64,000 nt of DNA from an uncultured Acidobacteriia bacterium (GCA_903923395.1 CAIXXM010000111.1:1-64000), one strand, 5' to 3'. Numbered from the stretch's first letter, positions 1-9,098 are shown. Numbers and translations: made by a program. Notes: a model not told the origin generated them from the sequence alone.

Positions 1-290
1 ATCCCATGCAGCGGCCCGCGCGGACCTTTGGCAGCCCGTTCCTTATCCAAGGCTTCGGCCTCCTTGAGCGCGTTCGGATTCAGCGTGATCAACGCATTTA
101 GTTTCGGGCCATGGGTATCAAAGGCCTCAATGCGTTTGATATAAGCCTGCACCAGGGATTTCGATGTGGCCCGGCCCTCGGTCATTGCTTTCTGCAGGTC
201 GGAAATGGACGCCTCCGCGACCTCAATAGTTTGTGCGAAAGCGCTGCCTGCGAACAGGCAGAAGAGCAGGAATAACCGGGCTATTTTCAT
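1..290 (-). CDS. Amidase signature family enzyme, N-terminal part (runs off the window)
   Basis: The reverse strand reads from ATG at 290 to the window edge (96 codons) and is absent from the ORF track because it has no stop. It opens with a signal peptide (MKIARLFLLFCLFAGSAFAQ). The following stretch (ISDLQKAMTEGRATSKSLV, YIKRIEAFD, LNALITLNPNALKEA, ALDKERA, GPLHGI) is the classic N-terminus of amidase signature hydrolases related to GatA. The Ser-Ser-Lys catalytic residues lie beyond the edge. The signal peptide argues for a secreted amidase and against the cytoplasmic GatA subunit. The substrate cannot be told. Confidence 0.8.
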   Translation of the reverse strand, partial: MKIARLFLLFCLFAGSAFAQTIEVAEASISDLQKAMTEGRATSKSLVQAYIKRIEAFDTHGPKLNALITLNPNALKEAEALDKERAAKGPRGPLHG

Positions 291-314
291 TGGGGAAATA
301 CTAGCATCCCGCCT

Positions 315-1634
315 CTAGAGAACAGAAAGGAAATTGGTCAGATCGCGTTTCTCTGCTTCGGAGAGCCCGATTTCGTAAGTGCGGTCATAGTAATCCACCA
401 CCGCCCGCAGGGATGCTGCGGCTCCGTTGGTGAAGTAGGGAGCACGTGCGGCCAGCGCGCGGAACTGGGGCATGGCGAAGACCCCTGCGTCTGCAAATCT
501 GCCGGTGATCAGGGCCCGGCCCGGGTCTTCGGAATAAACTACCGTTGCGCCGTGCTTGAGCCGGAACAGGGGCAGGGGAGAATCCGCGGGTTGGGGATGA
601 CGTGCCGTGCCGATGTCGAGCAGGCGCTTGGTCCCGGGCTGGTGGCAGGTGGCGCAGGTCATCTCAGAGACGTCATCCATACGGAATGCCCGTGAGGCGA
701 AGAGCTTGCTGCCGCGGGCCGCCGAGGCACGGAATTCCCGCTGCAGATCAGTCTCATGAATCCCCTTCCATTTCCCAAGGTCGAGCCCCGCGAATAGCGA
801 TGGTGCAGGCCCGTTCATGAGGGGTTCCACGCCGAGGCCCGAGTTCTCCACCAAGCCGCCGCGCATGTCAGAGTTTTGGGCTGCGTAGACTTGCGTTTCA
901 AAGTCGAGGATGCGGTCCAGTTCTTCCACGGTCAGATGCCGGGGGGATTCTTCATGTACGAAGGCGGCGGTGATAGCCTGCGAGCGGAGCGAAGGTTCCC
1001 GGCCATCAGCCATGAGAACGGCGCCTTTGGGACCCTCGGTGAGCTTCGCCAAATTCGCGGCCATGCGCGGGCGGCGGTACACCGAAATCTGATGTGCCGC
1101 TGCGAGGCCGAACTTGGGACTTAAATTACAGCCAGCCGGGTCACGCACCACTTCGATCTCAAAATCGGGCTTCACATTCGGCGGGGGCCAGGGCAGGGCG
1201 ATGCGGAACAAGCCGCGGTCCAGCAGCAACGAATGCGAGGCGCGCTGCGCAGGCGGTTGATCCGGGCAATTCGCGCCATCCACCATGGCGAACACCGGGT
1301 CTTTGCCTTCTGTTTCGAGCCAGCGCTGCCGGAGCACTTCCGCTGAAACACTCATCGCGTTTGCCGGCTGATGACAGGTGACACAGGCGCGCCCGTTGGT
1401 GCCAAGCGCAGCGAAAAAGGGGTGGCCTTCTGTCTTCACGGCACCGTTCTTATTCGAAATGCGGACCTGCCCGGAAGGATTGTCAAAGTCTGAATCCCAG
1501 CCCAGGCTGTCTGTCTGACCGGCATCCCACCAAATCCGGCTGGGTCCGTAGCGGGATGTCTGGGCCACCAGCACAACCCCGGCTGCGAGGAAGGCTAACG
1601 TCAGACGTTTGTTCAAGATATAGCGCGCTGGCAT
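315..1634 (-). CDS. Di-heme cytochrome c peroxidase/MauG-like protein
   Basis: Exported di-heme protein of about 439 aa. The chosen ATG at 1634 starts a signal peptide (MPARYILNKRLTLAFLAAGVVLVAQ); the tracked GTG at 1685 adds 17 residues before it. Two c-type haem sites are visible: CVTCH at about residues 84-88 and CATCH at about 327-331. The C-terminal PQFRALAARAPYFTNGAAASL segment is typical of the CCP/MauG family. These proteins act in the periplasm, either reducing peroxide or oxidising a partner. The long spacing between the haem motifs suggests the broader family and not a classical CcpA. The substrate is unknown. Confidence 0.8.
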   Translation of the reverse strand: MPARYILNKRLTLAFLAAGVVLVAQTSRYGPSRIWWDAGQTDSLGWDSDFDNPSGQVRISNKNGAVKTEGHPFFAALGTNGRACVTCHQPANAMSVSAEVLRQRWLETEGKDPVFAMVDGANCPDQPPAQRASHSLLLDRGLFRIALPWPPPNVKPDFEIEVVRDPAGCNLSPKFGLAAAHQISVYRRPRMAANLAKLTEGPKGAVLMADGREPSLRSQAITAAFVHEESPRHLTVEELDRILDFETQVYAAQNSDMRGGLVENSGLGVEPLMNGPAPSLFAGLDLGKWKGIHETDLQREFRASAARGSKLFASRAFRMDDVSEMTCATCHQPGTKRLLDIGTARHPQPADSPLPLFRLKHGATVVYSEDPGRALITGRFADAGVFAMPQFRALAARAPYFTNGAAASLRAVVDYYDRTYEIGLSEAEKRDLTNFLSVL

Positions 1635-1730
1635 TAGGTACAAGCTAACACGGAGCGTACGTTTTGGCTGCGGTCCTGATAACACTTCTTAACGAAGTCC
1701 GGGAGTGCTTCCACGCGTCTTTAGAGTTGC

Positions 1731-3128
1731 ATGAATCTTCGCAACACGATCTTATCTCTACTTACTTGTTCCGCTTCTATCTTGCTTACCGCTGGTTTGG
1801 TCTATGCCGACGCCAACGGGCCTGACCCTGGTCTTTCCGGCGTGCCCGGAGAAGTTGGTACCTGCGCGAACTGTCACAGTGCCGGTGCCTCGACGATCAA
1901 CACCATGGGCGGCAAGCTATCACTCAACACCGGGACAGCATCGACTTATACACCGGGGGAGATTCAGCACTGGATCATCACGCTGGCTGATCCGACGGCG
2001 AAGCGCTGGGGCTTTCAGGCCACGGCCCGCCTCGCTTCCAGCACCAGCACCACGGCGGGCGGCCTTTCTTCGGCCGACAGTAACACGCAGGTGATTTGCT
2101 CGAATGCCTCATTCCGAACCGCGCAGCGCACCACGACGGGGTCCTGCAGTTCCTCGAATCCGCTGATGTATGCAGAGCAAACTCTGACTGGCACGCGCAA
2201 CGGGACCACCGGGTCCGTAACGTTTGCGATAGACTGGCAGGCACCCGCAACCAATGTCGGGTCTGTTACTGTCTATCTCGCTGGAAATGCCGCCAACGGG
2301 AATAACAATGACGACGTTGGGGACCATATCTACACCGCTACCGTAACTTTAACTCCTGCCAGTGCCGCAGCCGCACCGGTCATCACGCAGGTGGTGAACG
2401 GAGCCAGCTTTGGCACAGGTATCGAAGCCGGTTCCTGGGTGACCATCAAGGGCACGAATCTGACCGCGGCGACAAATTGCGATGCTGTGAACAATCCGTC
2501 CACGGGCTGCCGCACCTGGACGTCCGCTGACTTTACCAACGGCACGCCAACATCACTCGATGGTGTGAGTGTCTTGATTGGCGGGCAGCTGGCGTTTATC
2601 TACTTCATCAGTCCGGCGCAGATCAACGTGCAGGCGCCTGATGTAAGTCCGGCGAATGTTGCGGTTACGGTGACGAATTCTTCCGGTACAAGTAACTCAC
2701 TGACTGCGCCTCTGGCAAGTTATGCACCGGGCTTCTTCCAGGTGGGATCTTACGCAGTCGCCACGCATCTGGACGGGACTCTGGTGGCGCCGTCAACTTT
2801 GATCAGTACAGCCACGCCCGCGGTTGCCGGCGAGACGATCCTGCTGTGGGGCACCGGTTTCGGGCCGGTAAGTCCGGGCGTCGCTGCGGGAAAAACTCCG
2901 GCACAAGTGTTGGGACCAGGCACTCTGGCCTATGCCTCCATCCCCGCGGTGATCACTGTGGGTGGCATCCAGGCACAAGTGGTGTATGACATTCTCAGTC
3001 CCAATGCGATGGGCTTGTATCAGATCGCCATAACCTTGCCGGCGAATGTGCAAAGTGGAGACCAACCGGTCATTGCAACCACGGGGACAACCAGCTCTCC
3101 TTCGGGCGTTCTGCTTGCGGTGAAGTAA
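1731..3128 (+). CDS. Secreted protein with one haem-c motif and a Solibacter-type C-terminal domain
   Basis: This 465-aa protein starts with a signal peptide ending near LLTAGLVYADA. Next comes GPDPGLSGVPGE and a single CANCH haem-c motif at about residues 46-50. A beta-rich segment follows, resembling the choice-of-anchor/reeler-like domains found with such motifs. From about residue 215 the sequence APVITQVVNGASF...GSWVTIKGTNL matches the repeated C-terminal domain of Solibacter surface proteins (TIGR03437 type, by recall). A role at the cell surface is inferred; no enzymatic activity can be assigned. It is transcribed divergently from the di-heme cytochrome, so the two may share regulation. 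Confidence 0.75.
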   Translation: MNLRNTILSLLTCSASILLTAGLVYADANGPDPGLSGVPGEVGTCANCHSAGASTINTMGGKLSLNTGTASTYTPGEIQHWIITLADPTAKRWGFQATARLASSTSTTAGGLSSADSNTQVICSNASFRTAQRTTTGSCSSSNPLMYAEQTLTGTRNGTTGSVTFAIDWQAPATNVGSVTVYLAGNAANGNNNDDVGDHIYTATVTLTPASAAAAPVITQVVNGASFGTGIEAGSWVTIKGTNLTAATNCDAVNNPSTGCRTWTSADFTNGTPTSLDGVSVLIGGQLAFIYFISPAQINVQAPDVSPANVAVTVTNSSGTSNSLTAPLASYAPGFFQVGSYAVATHLDGTLVAPSTLISTATPAVAGETILLWGTGFGPVSPGVAAGKTPAQVLGPGTLAYASIPAVITVGGIQAQVVYDILSPNAMGLYQIAITLPANVQSGDQPVIATTGTTSSPSGVLLAVK

Positions 3129-3129
3129 G

Positions 3130-3981
3130 TCACGGTTGCCAGAATGGTTCAGCAGCGGGAATAAACTCCACGGGCACCTCCGGCACCAGAGGGCGCAGCC
3201 AGTCCGCGCATAGTTTCATTCCCGCCTGTTCGGACACCACATGTCCCAGGAGAATCAGCGCCTTCTTCTTGCCGGATGAGATCATATCCTGCACGTATTC
3301 TACGAGTTCCCATTCGCGCGTCTCACCCACAATCAGAACATCCACGCCGTCGCGCGCGATAACTGGAATGCCTGGAAACTGGCTGACATAGCCCCAACTG
3401 GTGGCCGCGCTGCGGATCACTAACTTCGGGTCTCCGATGACGCGCATGGTCCGGATGCCAAGCTTGGATTGCAGTTGTTTCGCCAAGTCAGCGAGACTGA
3501 TCGCGGGAAACACCAGTGAGCGCGGATTCTCTGGATCAGCATACCTTTCCCAGCCCAATTCCCGGTTCATGCCAGAGGCAATGCCGTCTGGCTTGCGTGC
3601 GTGCCAATGGTCGTGAAAGTGGAAGACCACCATGTTATTCCCGGCCAGGAAATCACGCTTATACAGATAAGTATCGTCTTTGGTCAATTGCTCCACCGCA
3701 TCCTGATGCGAGAAGTAAGTGGATTCATGGGTGATGATCATGTTACGCCCGGCCTTGGCGGCCCGCTGGGCTACATCGAGCGTTGCCATCATGGTGGTGG
3801 CAATGCCGCGCACGGCTGTGTCCGGGGAGCCTGCGATGATGTTGTCCACGGTGGTCTGTCGCCAGGGCACACCGATGTTCGCCTTGATCCGCTCCAGGAC
3901 AGCCCCCGCCGTCAGCGTGGAGACCTGACTGCGTGCAAGAGCAGTGGCACCTGTGAAAAGAATAGTTCGACGCGTATACAT
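3130..3981 (-). CDS. Nif3-like dinuclear metal centre family protein, exported
   Basis: About 283 aa from ATG 3981 ([18 protein letters not shown]); the tracked GTG at 4008 is less likely because the RR-containing leader begins at this Met. The body matches the Nif3/YbgI family: [31 protein letters not shown] followed by IITHEST, where the His would bind metal, and HVVSEQAGM near the C-terminus. Family members bind two metal ions and their reaction is poorly defined. The twin-arginine-like leader is unusual for a family normally cytoplasmic, so this looks like an exported paralogue. It converges on the preceding gene with a 1 bp gap. Confidence 0.7.
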   Translation of the reverse strand: MYTRRTILFTGATALARSQVSTLTAGAVLERIKANIGVPWRQTTVDNIIAGSPDTAVRGIATTMMATLDVAQRAAKAGRNMIITHESTYFSHQDAVEQLTKDDTYLYKRDFLAGNNMVVFHFHDHWHARKPDGIASGMNRELGWERYADPENPRSLVFPAISLADLAKQLQSKLGIRTMRVIGDPKLVIRSAATSWGYVSQFPGIPVIARDGVDVLIVGETREWELVEYVQDMISSGKKKALILLGHVVSEQAGMKLCADWLRPLVPEVPVEFIPAAEPFWQP

Positions 3982-4049
3982 TCCGCCCGAATCTATCACA
4001 AGGCGCACGATCCACTGCGCGGGGCGTGAACGATGCCCCCCGCGTGATC

Positions 4050-5399
4050 TTACATCCAGCGCTTGATGAAGTTTGTGTCGAACGTGCCAGCCACGAAGTC
4101 CGGTTCGTTGAGAATGCGTTTGTGCAAGGGGATCGAAGTATGGATTCCCTCCACGACAAACAAATCGAGCGCACGTTTCATGCGGGCGATGGCCTCATCG
4201 CGGTCCTTGCCGTGGGCAATGAGCTTGGCCACCAGCGAATCGTAGTAGGGCGGAATCACGCCGTCCTGATAAGCATGCGTATCCACCCGGATACCGTTGC
4301 CGCCGGGAAGATTGAGTCCGGTGATGCGGCCTGGAGAAGGCGCAAACGTGACTGGGTTTTCGGCGTTGATGCGGCACTCGATGGCATGGCCGTAGAACTG
4401 CACCGGGCCGCCAAGAATCTCGGGAAGCGTTTCGCCCATGGCGATACGGATCTGCGACTTCACAAGATCGATGCCCGTGACGGCTTCAGTCACCGGGTGT
4501 TCCACTTGAATGCGGGCGTTGACCTCAATGAAGTAGAGGTCCCCGTTCTCATCCATCAGGAATTCCACGGTCCCGGCGTTGCTGTAGCCGATGGCCTTGA
4601 TCGCTTCCTTGAGCTTCTCGCTGACCCGGTTGCGGACTTCCGGCCGCAGCGCCGGCGAGGGCGATTCTTCGAGGAGTTTCTGATGGCGGCGCTGGATGCT
4701 GCACTCGCGTTCGCCGAGGATCTCGACGTTGCCATGCTCATCGGCCAGCAGTTGAAATTCGATGTGACGCGGGGCCTGGATGAACTTCTCCAAATACACG
4801 TCCGCGCTCGAAAATGCCGCACCGGCTTCCTGCTGTGCTTGATTCAACAGGCCGGGGAGTTCTTCCGCGTTCCAGCAGACGCGCATGCCGCGTCCGCCGC
4901 CACCCGCGGAGGCTTTCAAGATAACCGGGAACCCGATCTTGGCCGCCGTTTCGATTGCTTCTTCGGGGGATTGCAACACGCCCTCGGAACCGGGCAGGAT
5001 CGGCACGCCATAGTCCTTCATGATGGCGCGGGCGCGTTCCTTGATGCCCATGGAGGCAATGACACCGGGCTTCGGGCCGATGAATTTGATGCCCGACATT
5101 TCGCAGACTTCCGCGAACCCGGCATTTTCGCTGAGAAAGCCGTAACCGGGATGAATGGCATCCACGTTGGTGATCTCAGCGGCGGAGATGATCGACGGTA
5201 TATCCAGATAGCTGCGGGCGCTCTTTGCGGGGCCGATGCAGACAGCCTGGTCAGCAAAGCGCACCGGCAGACTGTGCCGGTCAGCTTCCGAGTAGACCGC
5301 AACCGTGGGGATGCCGAGATCCTTACAGGCGCAGATGATGCGCAGCGCGATCTCGCCACGGTTGGCGATCAGGATTTTCTTAAAGGGGGCGGATGCCAA
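4050..5399 (-). CDS. accC: Acetyl-CoA carboxylase biotin carboxylase subunit
   Basis: AccC carboxylates biotin on AccB using ATP and bicarbonate, the first half-reaction of acetyl-CoA carboxylase in fatty acid synthesis. The protein shows [16 protein letters not shown] at the start, [15 protein letters not shown], the ATP-grasp glycine loop [12 protein letters not shown], and [15 protein letters not shown] place the start at TTG 5399, preceded by GGAG at a 9-nt spacing. It gives 449 aa, the length of E. coli AccC, whereas the tracked ATG at 5453 adds 18 residues that do not look like the family. The start lies inside the end of accB (20 bp overlap), implying translational coupling. Confidence 0.93.
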   Translation of the reverse strand: MASAPFKKILIANRGEIALRIICACKDLGIPTVAVYSEADRHSLPVRFADQAVCIGPAKSARSYLDIPSIISAAEITNVDAIHPGYGFLSENAGFAEVCEMSGIKFIGPKPGVIASMGIKERARAIMKDYGVPILPGSEGVLQSPEEAIETAAKIGFPVILKASAGGGGRGMRVCWNAEELPGLLNQAQQEAGAAFSSADVYLEKFIQAPRHIEFQLLADEHGNVEILGERECSIQRRHQKLLEESPSPALRPEVRNRVSEKLKEAIKAIGYSNAGTVEFLMDENGDLYFIEVNARIQVEHPVTEAVTGIDLVKSQIRIAMGETLPEILGGPVQFYGHAIECRINAENPVTFAPSPGRITGLNLPGGNGIRVDTHAYQDGVIPPYYDSLVAKLIAHGKDRDEAIARMKRALDLFVVEGIHTSIPLHKRILNEPDFVAGTFDTNFIKRWM

Positions 5400-5841
5400 A
5401 GAGGGCTTCTCCGTATTCCACAGGCTGCGCGTTCTGCACCAGGCAGCTTTCAATCACGCCGGTCACATCGGCTTCAATCTCATTCATGAGCTTCATGGAT
5501 TCGATGATGCAGAGGACCTTGCCGGCAGTCACGTGTTCGCCGACATGGACAAAGTCAGGGGAGCCAGGTGACGGAGCGCCGTAAAAGGTGCCAACGATGG
5601 GCGACTTCACATAGTGGATATTGCTCTCCGGCTTGGAAGAAGCAGCTTCCTGCCTGGCCGCGGCGGCGGGTTCGCCGGCGGGTGCAATAGGGGTGTAAAC
5701 GGGGGCAGGGGAGGGAGCCGCAACCTCAGCGGGGAAGCCTGTTCGGATGCGGACGCGGTTCTCACCACGCTGCACTTCCAGTTCAGCAACGCCCGTGTCG
5801 GTAACGAGGCGGATCAGTTCCCGGATTTCATCGATTGTCAT
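5380..5841 (-). CDS. accB: Acetyl-CoA carboxylase biotin carboxyl carrier protein
   Basis: AccB is the 153-aa carrier that holds biotin for the carboxylase. It has the usual plan: N-terminal helix [23 protein letters not shown], a Pro/Ala-rich linker (about residues 45-75), then the biotinyl domain with [12 protein letters not shown], in which Lys at about 117 is biotinylated. The start is ATG 5841, preceded by a perfect AGGAGG four bases upstream; the tracked start at 5877 ignores this site. It is the first gene of accBC. The transferase subunits accA and accD are not in the window. Confidence 0.93.
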   Translation of the reverse strand: MTIDEIRELIRLVTDTGVAELEVQRGENRVRIRTGFPAEVAAPSPAPVYTPIAPAGEPAAAARQEAASSKPESNIHYVKSPIVGTFYGAPSPGSPDFVHVGEHVTAGKVLCIIESMKLMNEIEADVTGVIESCLVQNAQPVEYGEALFGIRPL

Positions 5842-5851
5842 GCAACCTCCT
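5836..5851 (-). promoter_or_regulatory. Strong Shine-Dalgarno site deciding the accB start
   Basis: On the minus strand AGGAGG precedes the ATG at 5841 by four bases. It is one of the few perfect ribosome sites in the window and fixes accB at MTIDEIREL. Confidence 0.75.
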
Positions 5852-5884
5852 AGGGTACCAAGTGGACACGGATACACTGGTGTC

Positions 5885-6667
5885 GTGCCTGTCAGTGACC
5901 TGCTTTCCGCTCTCCAGAATTGCCGCGCAGTTGACCTCGCGCAGCCGTACTACACCGGTGCGCCGCATCATCCTTCCCACCCCGCGTACCTCTACAGTCT
6001 GAACAAGAAACATGGCGACTACATCAATCCGGGCGGTGCAAGTTCGGCTGCGGACGCGATTGCTCTGGGGACGCACGTTGGTACGCACATCGATGCGCTG
6101 TGTCACTTTTCCTGCTGTGGCATGTTACACGGCGGCGTAGAGGCCGCGAAAGTGCAGAGTTACGCAGGGGGCCTGGAACACCACACGATTGATCATGTGG
6201 CACCTATTTTCCGGCGGGGTGTTCTGCTCGATATTGCCAGGCAGCAGGGCGTGGAAGTCCTGCCGAAGGACTTCGCCATCACCGCGGAGCACCTTGAAGC
6301 CGAAGGTGCTGATATCCGGGAAGGAGATGTGGTTTTGATTCGCACGGGATGGGCGAAATATTGGGATGATGCGGCCAGGTTTATTGCGCAGGTGCAGAGC
6401 CCGGGCCCCAACCTGGATGCCGCAAAGTGGCTGAGTGCGAAGAAAATTTTCGCAGCCGGCTCAGACACCGCGCCGTTTGAGTTTGCCCCCAGCCCGGAAA
6501 TGAGCGTACACGTACATCTGCTGGTCGAAATCGGCATCCATATCATCGAGTGCCTGAACATGGAGGAGCTTTCGGCGATGGGAGCGAAGGAGTTTGTCTT
6601 CGCTGCTTCTCCACTGAAAATCCGCGGCGGCACGGGCTCACCCATCCGCCCGGTCGCCTTGCTCTAA
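5885..6667 (+). CDS. Cyclase family protein (kynurenine formamidase-like metal hydrolase)
   Basis: About 260 aa starting at GTG 5885 (VPVSDLLSALQNCRAVDLAQPYY); the tracked ATG at 5747 lies inside the divergent accB gene. The sequence GTHVGTHIDALCHF contains the HxGTHxDxxxH metal-binding signature of the cyclase/kynurenine formamidase family. VVLIRTGWAKYW and the C-terminal PLKIRGGTGSPIRPVALL are also typical. These enzymes hydrolyse amide or ester bonds with Mn or Zn. No tryptophan-degradation genes are nearby, so KynB is not claimed. Ferrochelatase follows after 13 bp on the same strand. Confidence 0.8.
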   Translation: MPVSDLLSALQNCRAVDLAQPYYTGAPHHPSHPAYLYSLNKKHGDYINPGGASSAADAIALGTHVGTHIDALCHFSCCGMLHGGVEAAKVQSYAGGLEHHTIDHVAPIFRRGVLLDIARQQGVEVLPKDFAITAEHLEAEGADIREGDVVLIRTGWAKYWDDAARFIAQVQSPGPNLDAAKWLSAKKIFAAGSDTAPFEFAPSPEMSVHVHLLVEIGIHIIECLNMEELSAMGAKEFVFAASPLKIRGGTGSPIRPVALL

Positions 6668-6680
6668 GAAAGAATTCGTG

Positions 6681-7667
6681 ATGCCTGATCAACGCTACGA
6701 TGCATTGTTATTCCTCTCCTTTGGCGGTCCTGAGACCCACGGGGATGTGATTCCGTTCCTTGAAAACGTGCTGCGCGGCCGCAATGTGCCACGGGAGCGG
6801 ATGCTGGAGGTCGCGGAACATTACTATCATTTCGACGGCAAGAGTCCGATCAATGACCAATGCCGGGAAATGATTGCTGAATTAAAGGAAGAATTCGGCG
6901 CCAACGGTGTGAATTTGCCGATTTACTGGGGCAACCGGAACTGGCATCCGATGGTCAATGACACCGTCCGGCAAATGGTGGATGACGGTGTGAAACGGGC
7001 ACTTGTTTACGTTACTTCCGCATTCAGTTCCTACTCCGGGTGCCGCCAGTACCGCGAAGACATGGCGGCGGCGATAGAGTCCGTGCAGGGTGCGCTGGAA
7101 CTCGAAAAGATTCCGTCGTACTTCGATCATCCGGGCTTTATCAGCACCATGGTGGAACGCGTGGAGGAAGGTTTGGCCGCGTTGCCCGGTGCCGGGGTGG
7201 TCTACACGGCCCACAGCATCCCTGTTTCCATGGCAGCCACAAGCCCCTACGTCGGGCAGTTGACCTACGCGGCGGGAAAGGTCAATGAAGCGCTGGGTTT
7301 GGGTGAGGTCAAGCTTCTGTACCAGAGCCGCAGCGGCCCGCCCACACAGCCTTGGCTGGAGCCTGACATCTGCGACTATATCCGTTCGACGGAGGCGAAG
7401 AAATTGATCGTGGTCCCCATCGGGTTCCTCTCAGACCATATGGAAGTGATGTACGACCTCGATACGGAAGCTGCCGAAGCTGCGGCGGAGCGTGGCATCG
7501 AATTCTTCCGGGCCAAGACCGTCGGAGTACATCCACATTTCGTCAGAGCTGTGCGGGAAATGGTACAGGATGCACTGGCCAACGGCATTACACCCATCTG
7601 CAAGGTGGATTGCTGTCAGCCTGCCCGCAGGCCGGGTGGTCCACCGCAACTCGTTCGCCCGGCGTAA
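6681..7667 (+). CDS. hemH: Ferrochelatase (protoporphyrin or coproporphyrin type)
   Basis: This 328-aa protein inserts ferrous iron into a porphyrin at the end of haem synthesis. It shows LLFLSFGGPE at the N-terminus, VYTAHSIPVS carrying the conserved metal-site His, and VPIGFLSDHMEVMYDLD carrying the conserved Glu. The spacing fits the HemH/CpfC family. Start at ATG 6681; the GTG immediately before it is an alternative that adds one residue. The C-terminus contains CKVDCC, three clustered cysteines of the kind that can hold an iron-sulfur cluster in some ferrochelatases. Whether it acts on proto- or coproporphyrin cannot be read from the sequence. Confidence 0.88.
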   Translation: MPDQRYDALLFLSFGGPETHGDVIPFLENVLRGRNVPRERMLEVAEHYYHFDGKSPINDQCREMIAELKEEFGANGVNLPIYWGNRNWHPMVNDTVRQMVDDGVKRALVYVTSAFSSYSGCRQYREDMAAAIESVQGALELEKIPSYFDHPGFISTMVERVEEGLAALPGAGVVYTAHSIPVSMAATSPYVGQLTYAAGKVNEALGLGEVKLLYQSRSGPPTQPWLEPDICDYIRSTEAKKLIVVPIGFLSDHMEVMYDLDTEAAEAAAERGIEFFRAKTVGVHPHFVRAVREMVQDALANGITPICKVDCCQPARRPGGPPQLVRPA

Positions 7668-7677
7668 ACTGCTAGGT

Positions 7678-7845
7678 ATGGAATTCGAAGTTGATATCGA
7701 CGATGAAGTTTACGCTCGTGTGAAGCAGGTCGCGGAGCGGGAGGGCATCACCGCCGAGGAACTGATCGTGCGTTACCTGACGCAGTACGTCGAAGGCCAG
7801 GCAAGAAAGCCAGCCCCGGAACCGCCGGATCACGCAACAGAATAA
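7678..7845 (+). CDS. Small ribbon-helix-helix-like protein
   Basis: A 55-aa protein beginning MEFEVDIDDEVYARVKQVAEREGITAEELIVRYL. The pattern of one short strand followed by two amphipathic helices looks like a ribbon-helix-helix DNA-binding or antitoxin-type protein. ATG 7678 lies 10 bp after hemH, so it may be cotranscribed. The tracked ORF starts at 7492 inside hemH, which is not plausible. No toxin gene is adjacent. Assignment is by pattern only. Confidence 0.55.
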   Translation: MEFEVDIDDEVYARVKQVAEREGITAEELIVRYLTQYVEGQARKPAPEPPDHATE

Positions 7846-7892
7846 AGTTTGAGATTACCGCCGGGCGTTTTCCACTTTGTGTATGAACGCCC

Positions 7893-8755
7893 ATGCAGGA
7901 ATACGACATTGCCCTGAAGCGGGTGCTGACCCGCCCCGGAAGCTTGCTGCTGTACGCGTTGACTGGCTGCAAGGTTCTGCATTGGCTTAATGTTGAGTTG
8001 CCGCAAACCAGCAACCTTCGTGTGGATCTCCTCGGAGAGTAGACGAAGGGCGGCTCATTCAGATTGAATTTCAGAGCCGCAACAAACCCCGCTTCGCCGA
8101 GAGAATGCATAAGTATCTGGTTCTGGTGGAGGAGTGTTTCCGCAGATACCCGAAACAGATCGTTCTTTATCTCGGCGAAGAACCCTGCCGCTTGCAACGT
8201 GGCATCAGCGATGACGCGTTCACTTACCGTTATGAGCTGTTCGATATCCGCGATTTTGATGGCGAGCAACTTCTGGCCAGCGACCACCTGACGGATAACG
8301 TGGCTGCGATTCTGACGCGTTTCGGCCAGGAGCCTCAGGTTCTGCGGAGAATTCTTGCAAAGCTTGCCGCGGCGCCGCCCGAGCAGCGTGAGGAAGCCCT
8401 TTCAGAACTCGCGTTGCTGGCAGGATTGCGTAGAATGAGAGAGGAACTTGCCTGGGAGGTCGAACATATGCCCATTGAAGCCGACATCATGGAAAACCAG
8501 ATTCTGGGACCCATTCTTCGCCGAAAGATGGAGGAAGGGGTGGCGCAGGGGATCGAAAAGGGTATAGAGAAGGGGATCGAAAAGGGGATAGAAAAGGGGC
8601 AGCGCAGTATGCTTCTCCAACTCGTGCAGAGCCGTTTTGGTGAAGTCTCGCCCAGCCTGATGGCGAGGTTGCAATCCCTCTCCTCCGCAGAACTCACTCT
8701 CGCCTGCGAAAGAATTCTTGATGCGAAGAGCATCAGCGATCTGTTTTCCCGCTAA
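7893..8755 (+). pseudogene. Rpn-family (PD-(D/E)XK, transposase-like) nuclease, frameshifted
   Basis: An ORF from ATG 7893 (MQEYDIALKRVLTRPGSLLLYALTG) reads through RVDLLGE and stops at TAG 8040-8042. The continuation DEGRLIQIEFQSRNKPRFAERMHKYLV is in another frame from 8042 and runs to 8755. Inserting one base at about 8040 restores one ORF of roughly 287 aa with the usual order of the Rpn family. The break falls between the presumed active-site Asp of RVDLLGE and the E-x-Q of QIEFQ, so neither piece alone has the nuclease core. The C-terminal half carries four GIEK units. The family is linked to recombination-promoting nucleases and mobile-element-like spread. Confidence 0.75.
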
Positions 8756-8764
8756 GCACCCAAG
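8460..8764 (+). repeat. Direct repeat, copy 1 (3' part of the Rpn-like gene)
   Basis: 305 bp, nearly identical to 8789-9081 and separated from it by 24 bp. It covers MPIEADIMENQILGP to the stop codon plus the following AAGCACCCAAG. It carries one extra 12-bp GIEK unit compared with copy 2; otherwise only scattered substitutions are seen. Confidence 0.92.
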
Positions 8765-8769
8765 GGAAA

Positions 8770-9072
8770 GTGCGCCACGAACGCAGAGTCGAATATATGC
8801 CCATTGAAGCTGACATCATGGAAAACCAGATTCTGGGACCCATTCTTCGCCGAAAGATGGAGGAAGGGGTGGCGCAGGGGATCGAGAAGGGTATAGAGAA
8901 GGGGATCGAAAAGGGGCAGCGTAGTGTGCTTCTCCAACTGGTGCAGAGCCGTTTTGGTGAAGTCTCGCCCAGCCTGATGGCGAGGTTGCAATCCCTCTCC
9001 TCCGCAGAACTCACTCTCGCCTGCGAAAGAATTCTTGATGCGAAGAGCATCGGCGATCTGTTTTCCCGCTAA
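8770..9072 (+). pseudogene. Duplicated C-terminal fragment of the Rpn-like protein
   Basis: A 100-aa ORF containing MPIEADIMENQILGPILRRKMEEG, three GIEK units and the C-terminal helices ending SIGDLFSR. It lacks the whole nuclease domain. Since it derives from the duplication at 8789-9081 and has no recognisable start signal of its own, it is probably not a functional gene, though the frame is intact. Confidence 0.6.
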
Positions 9073-9081
9073 GCACCCAAG
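8789..9081 (+). repeat. Direct repeat, copy 2
   Basis: 293 bp, matching 8460-8764 and including the stop codon and trailing AAGCACCCAAG. It has three GIEK units where copy 1 has four. The repeat boundaries agree with a tandem duplication of the gene's 3' third, followed by slippage in the GIEK tract. Confidence 0.92.
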
Positions 9082-9098
9082 ACAAGAACGCCAAACGC

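Noticed and set aside
4026-5489. 487-aa plus-strand ORF opposite accC
   Set aside because: Mirror of accC codon usage; the protein has no recognisable family and accC is certain.
8335-8733. Antisense ORF with IPFSIPFSIPFS repeats
   Set aside because: It is the complement of the GIEK repeats; the sense strand explains the pattern.
7893-9081. Insertion sequence carrying the Rpn-like genes
   Set aside because: No terminal inverted repeats or target duplications were seen; the direct repeats come from an internal duplication.
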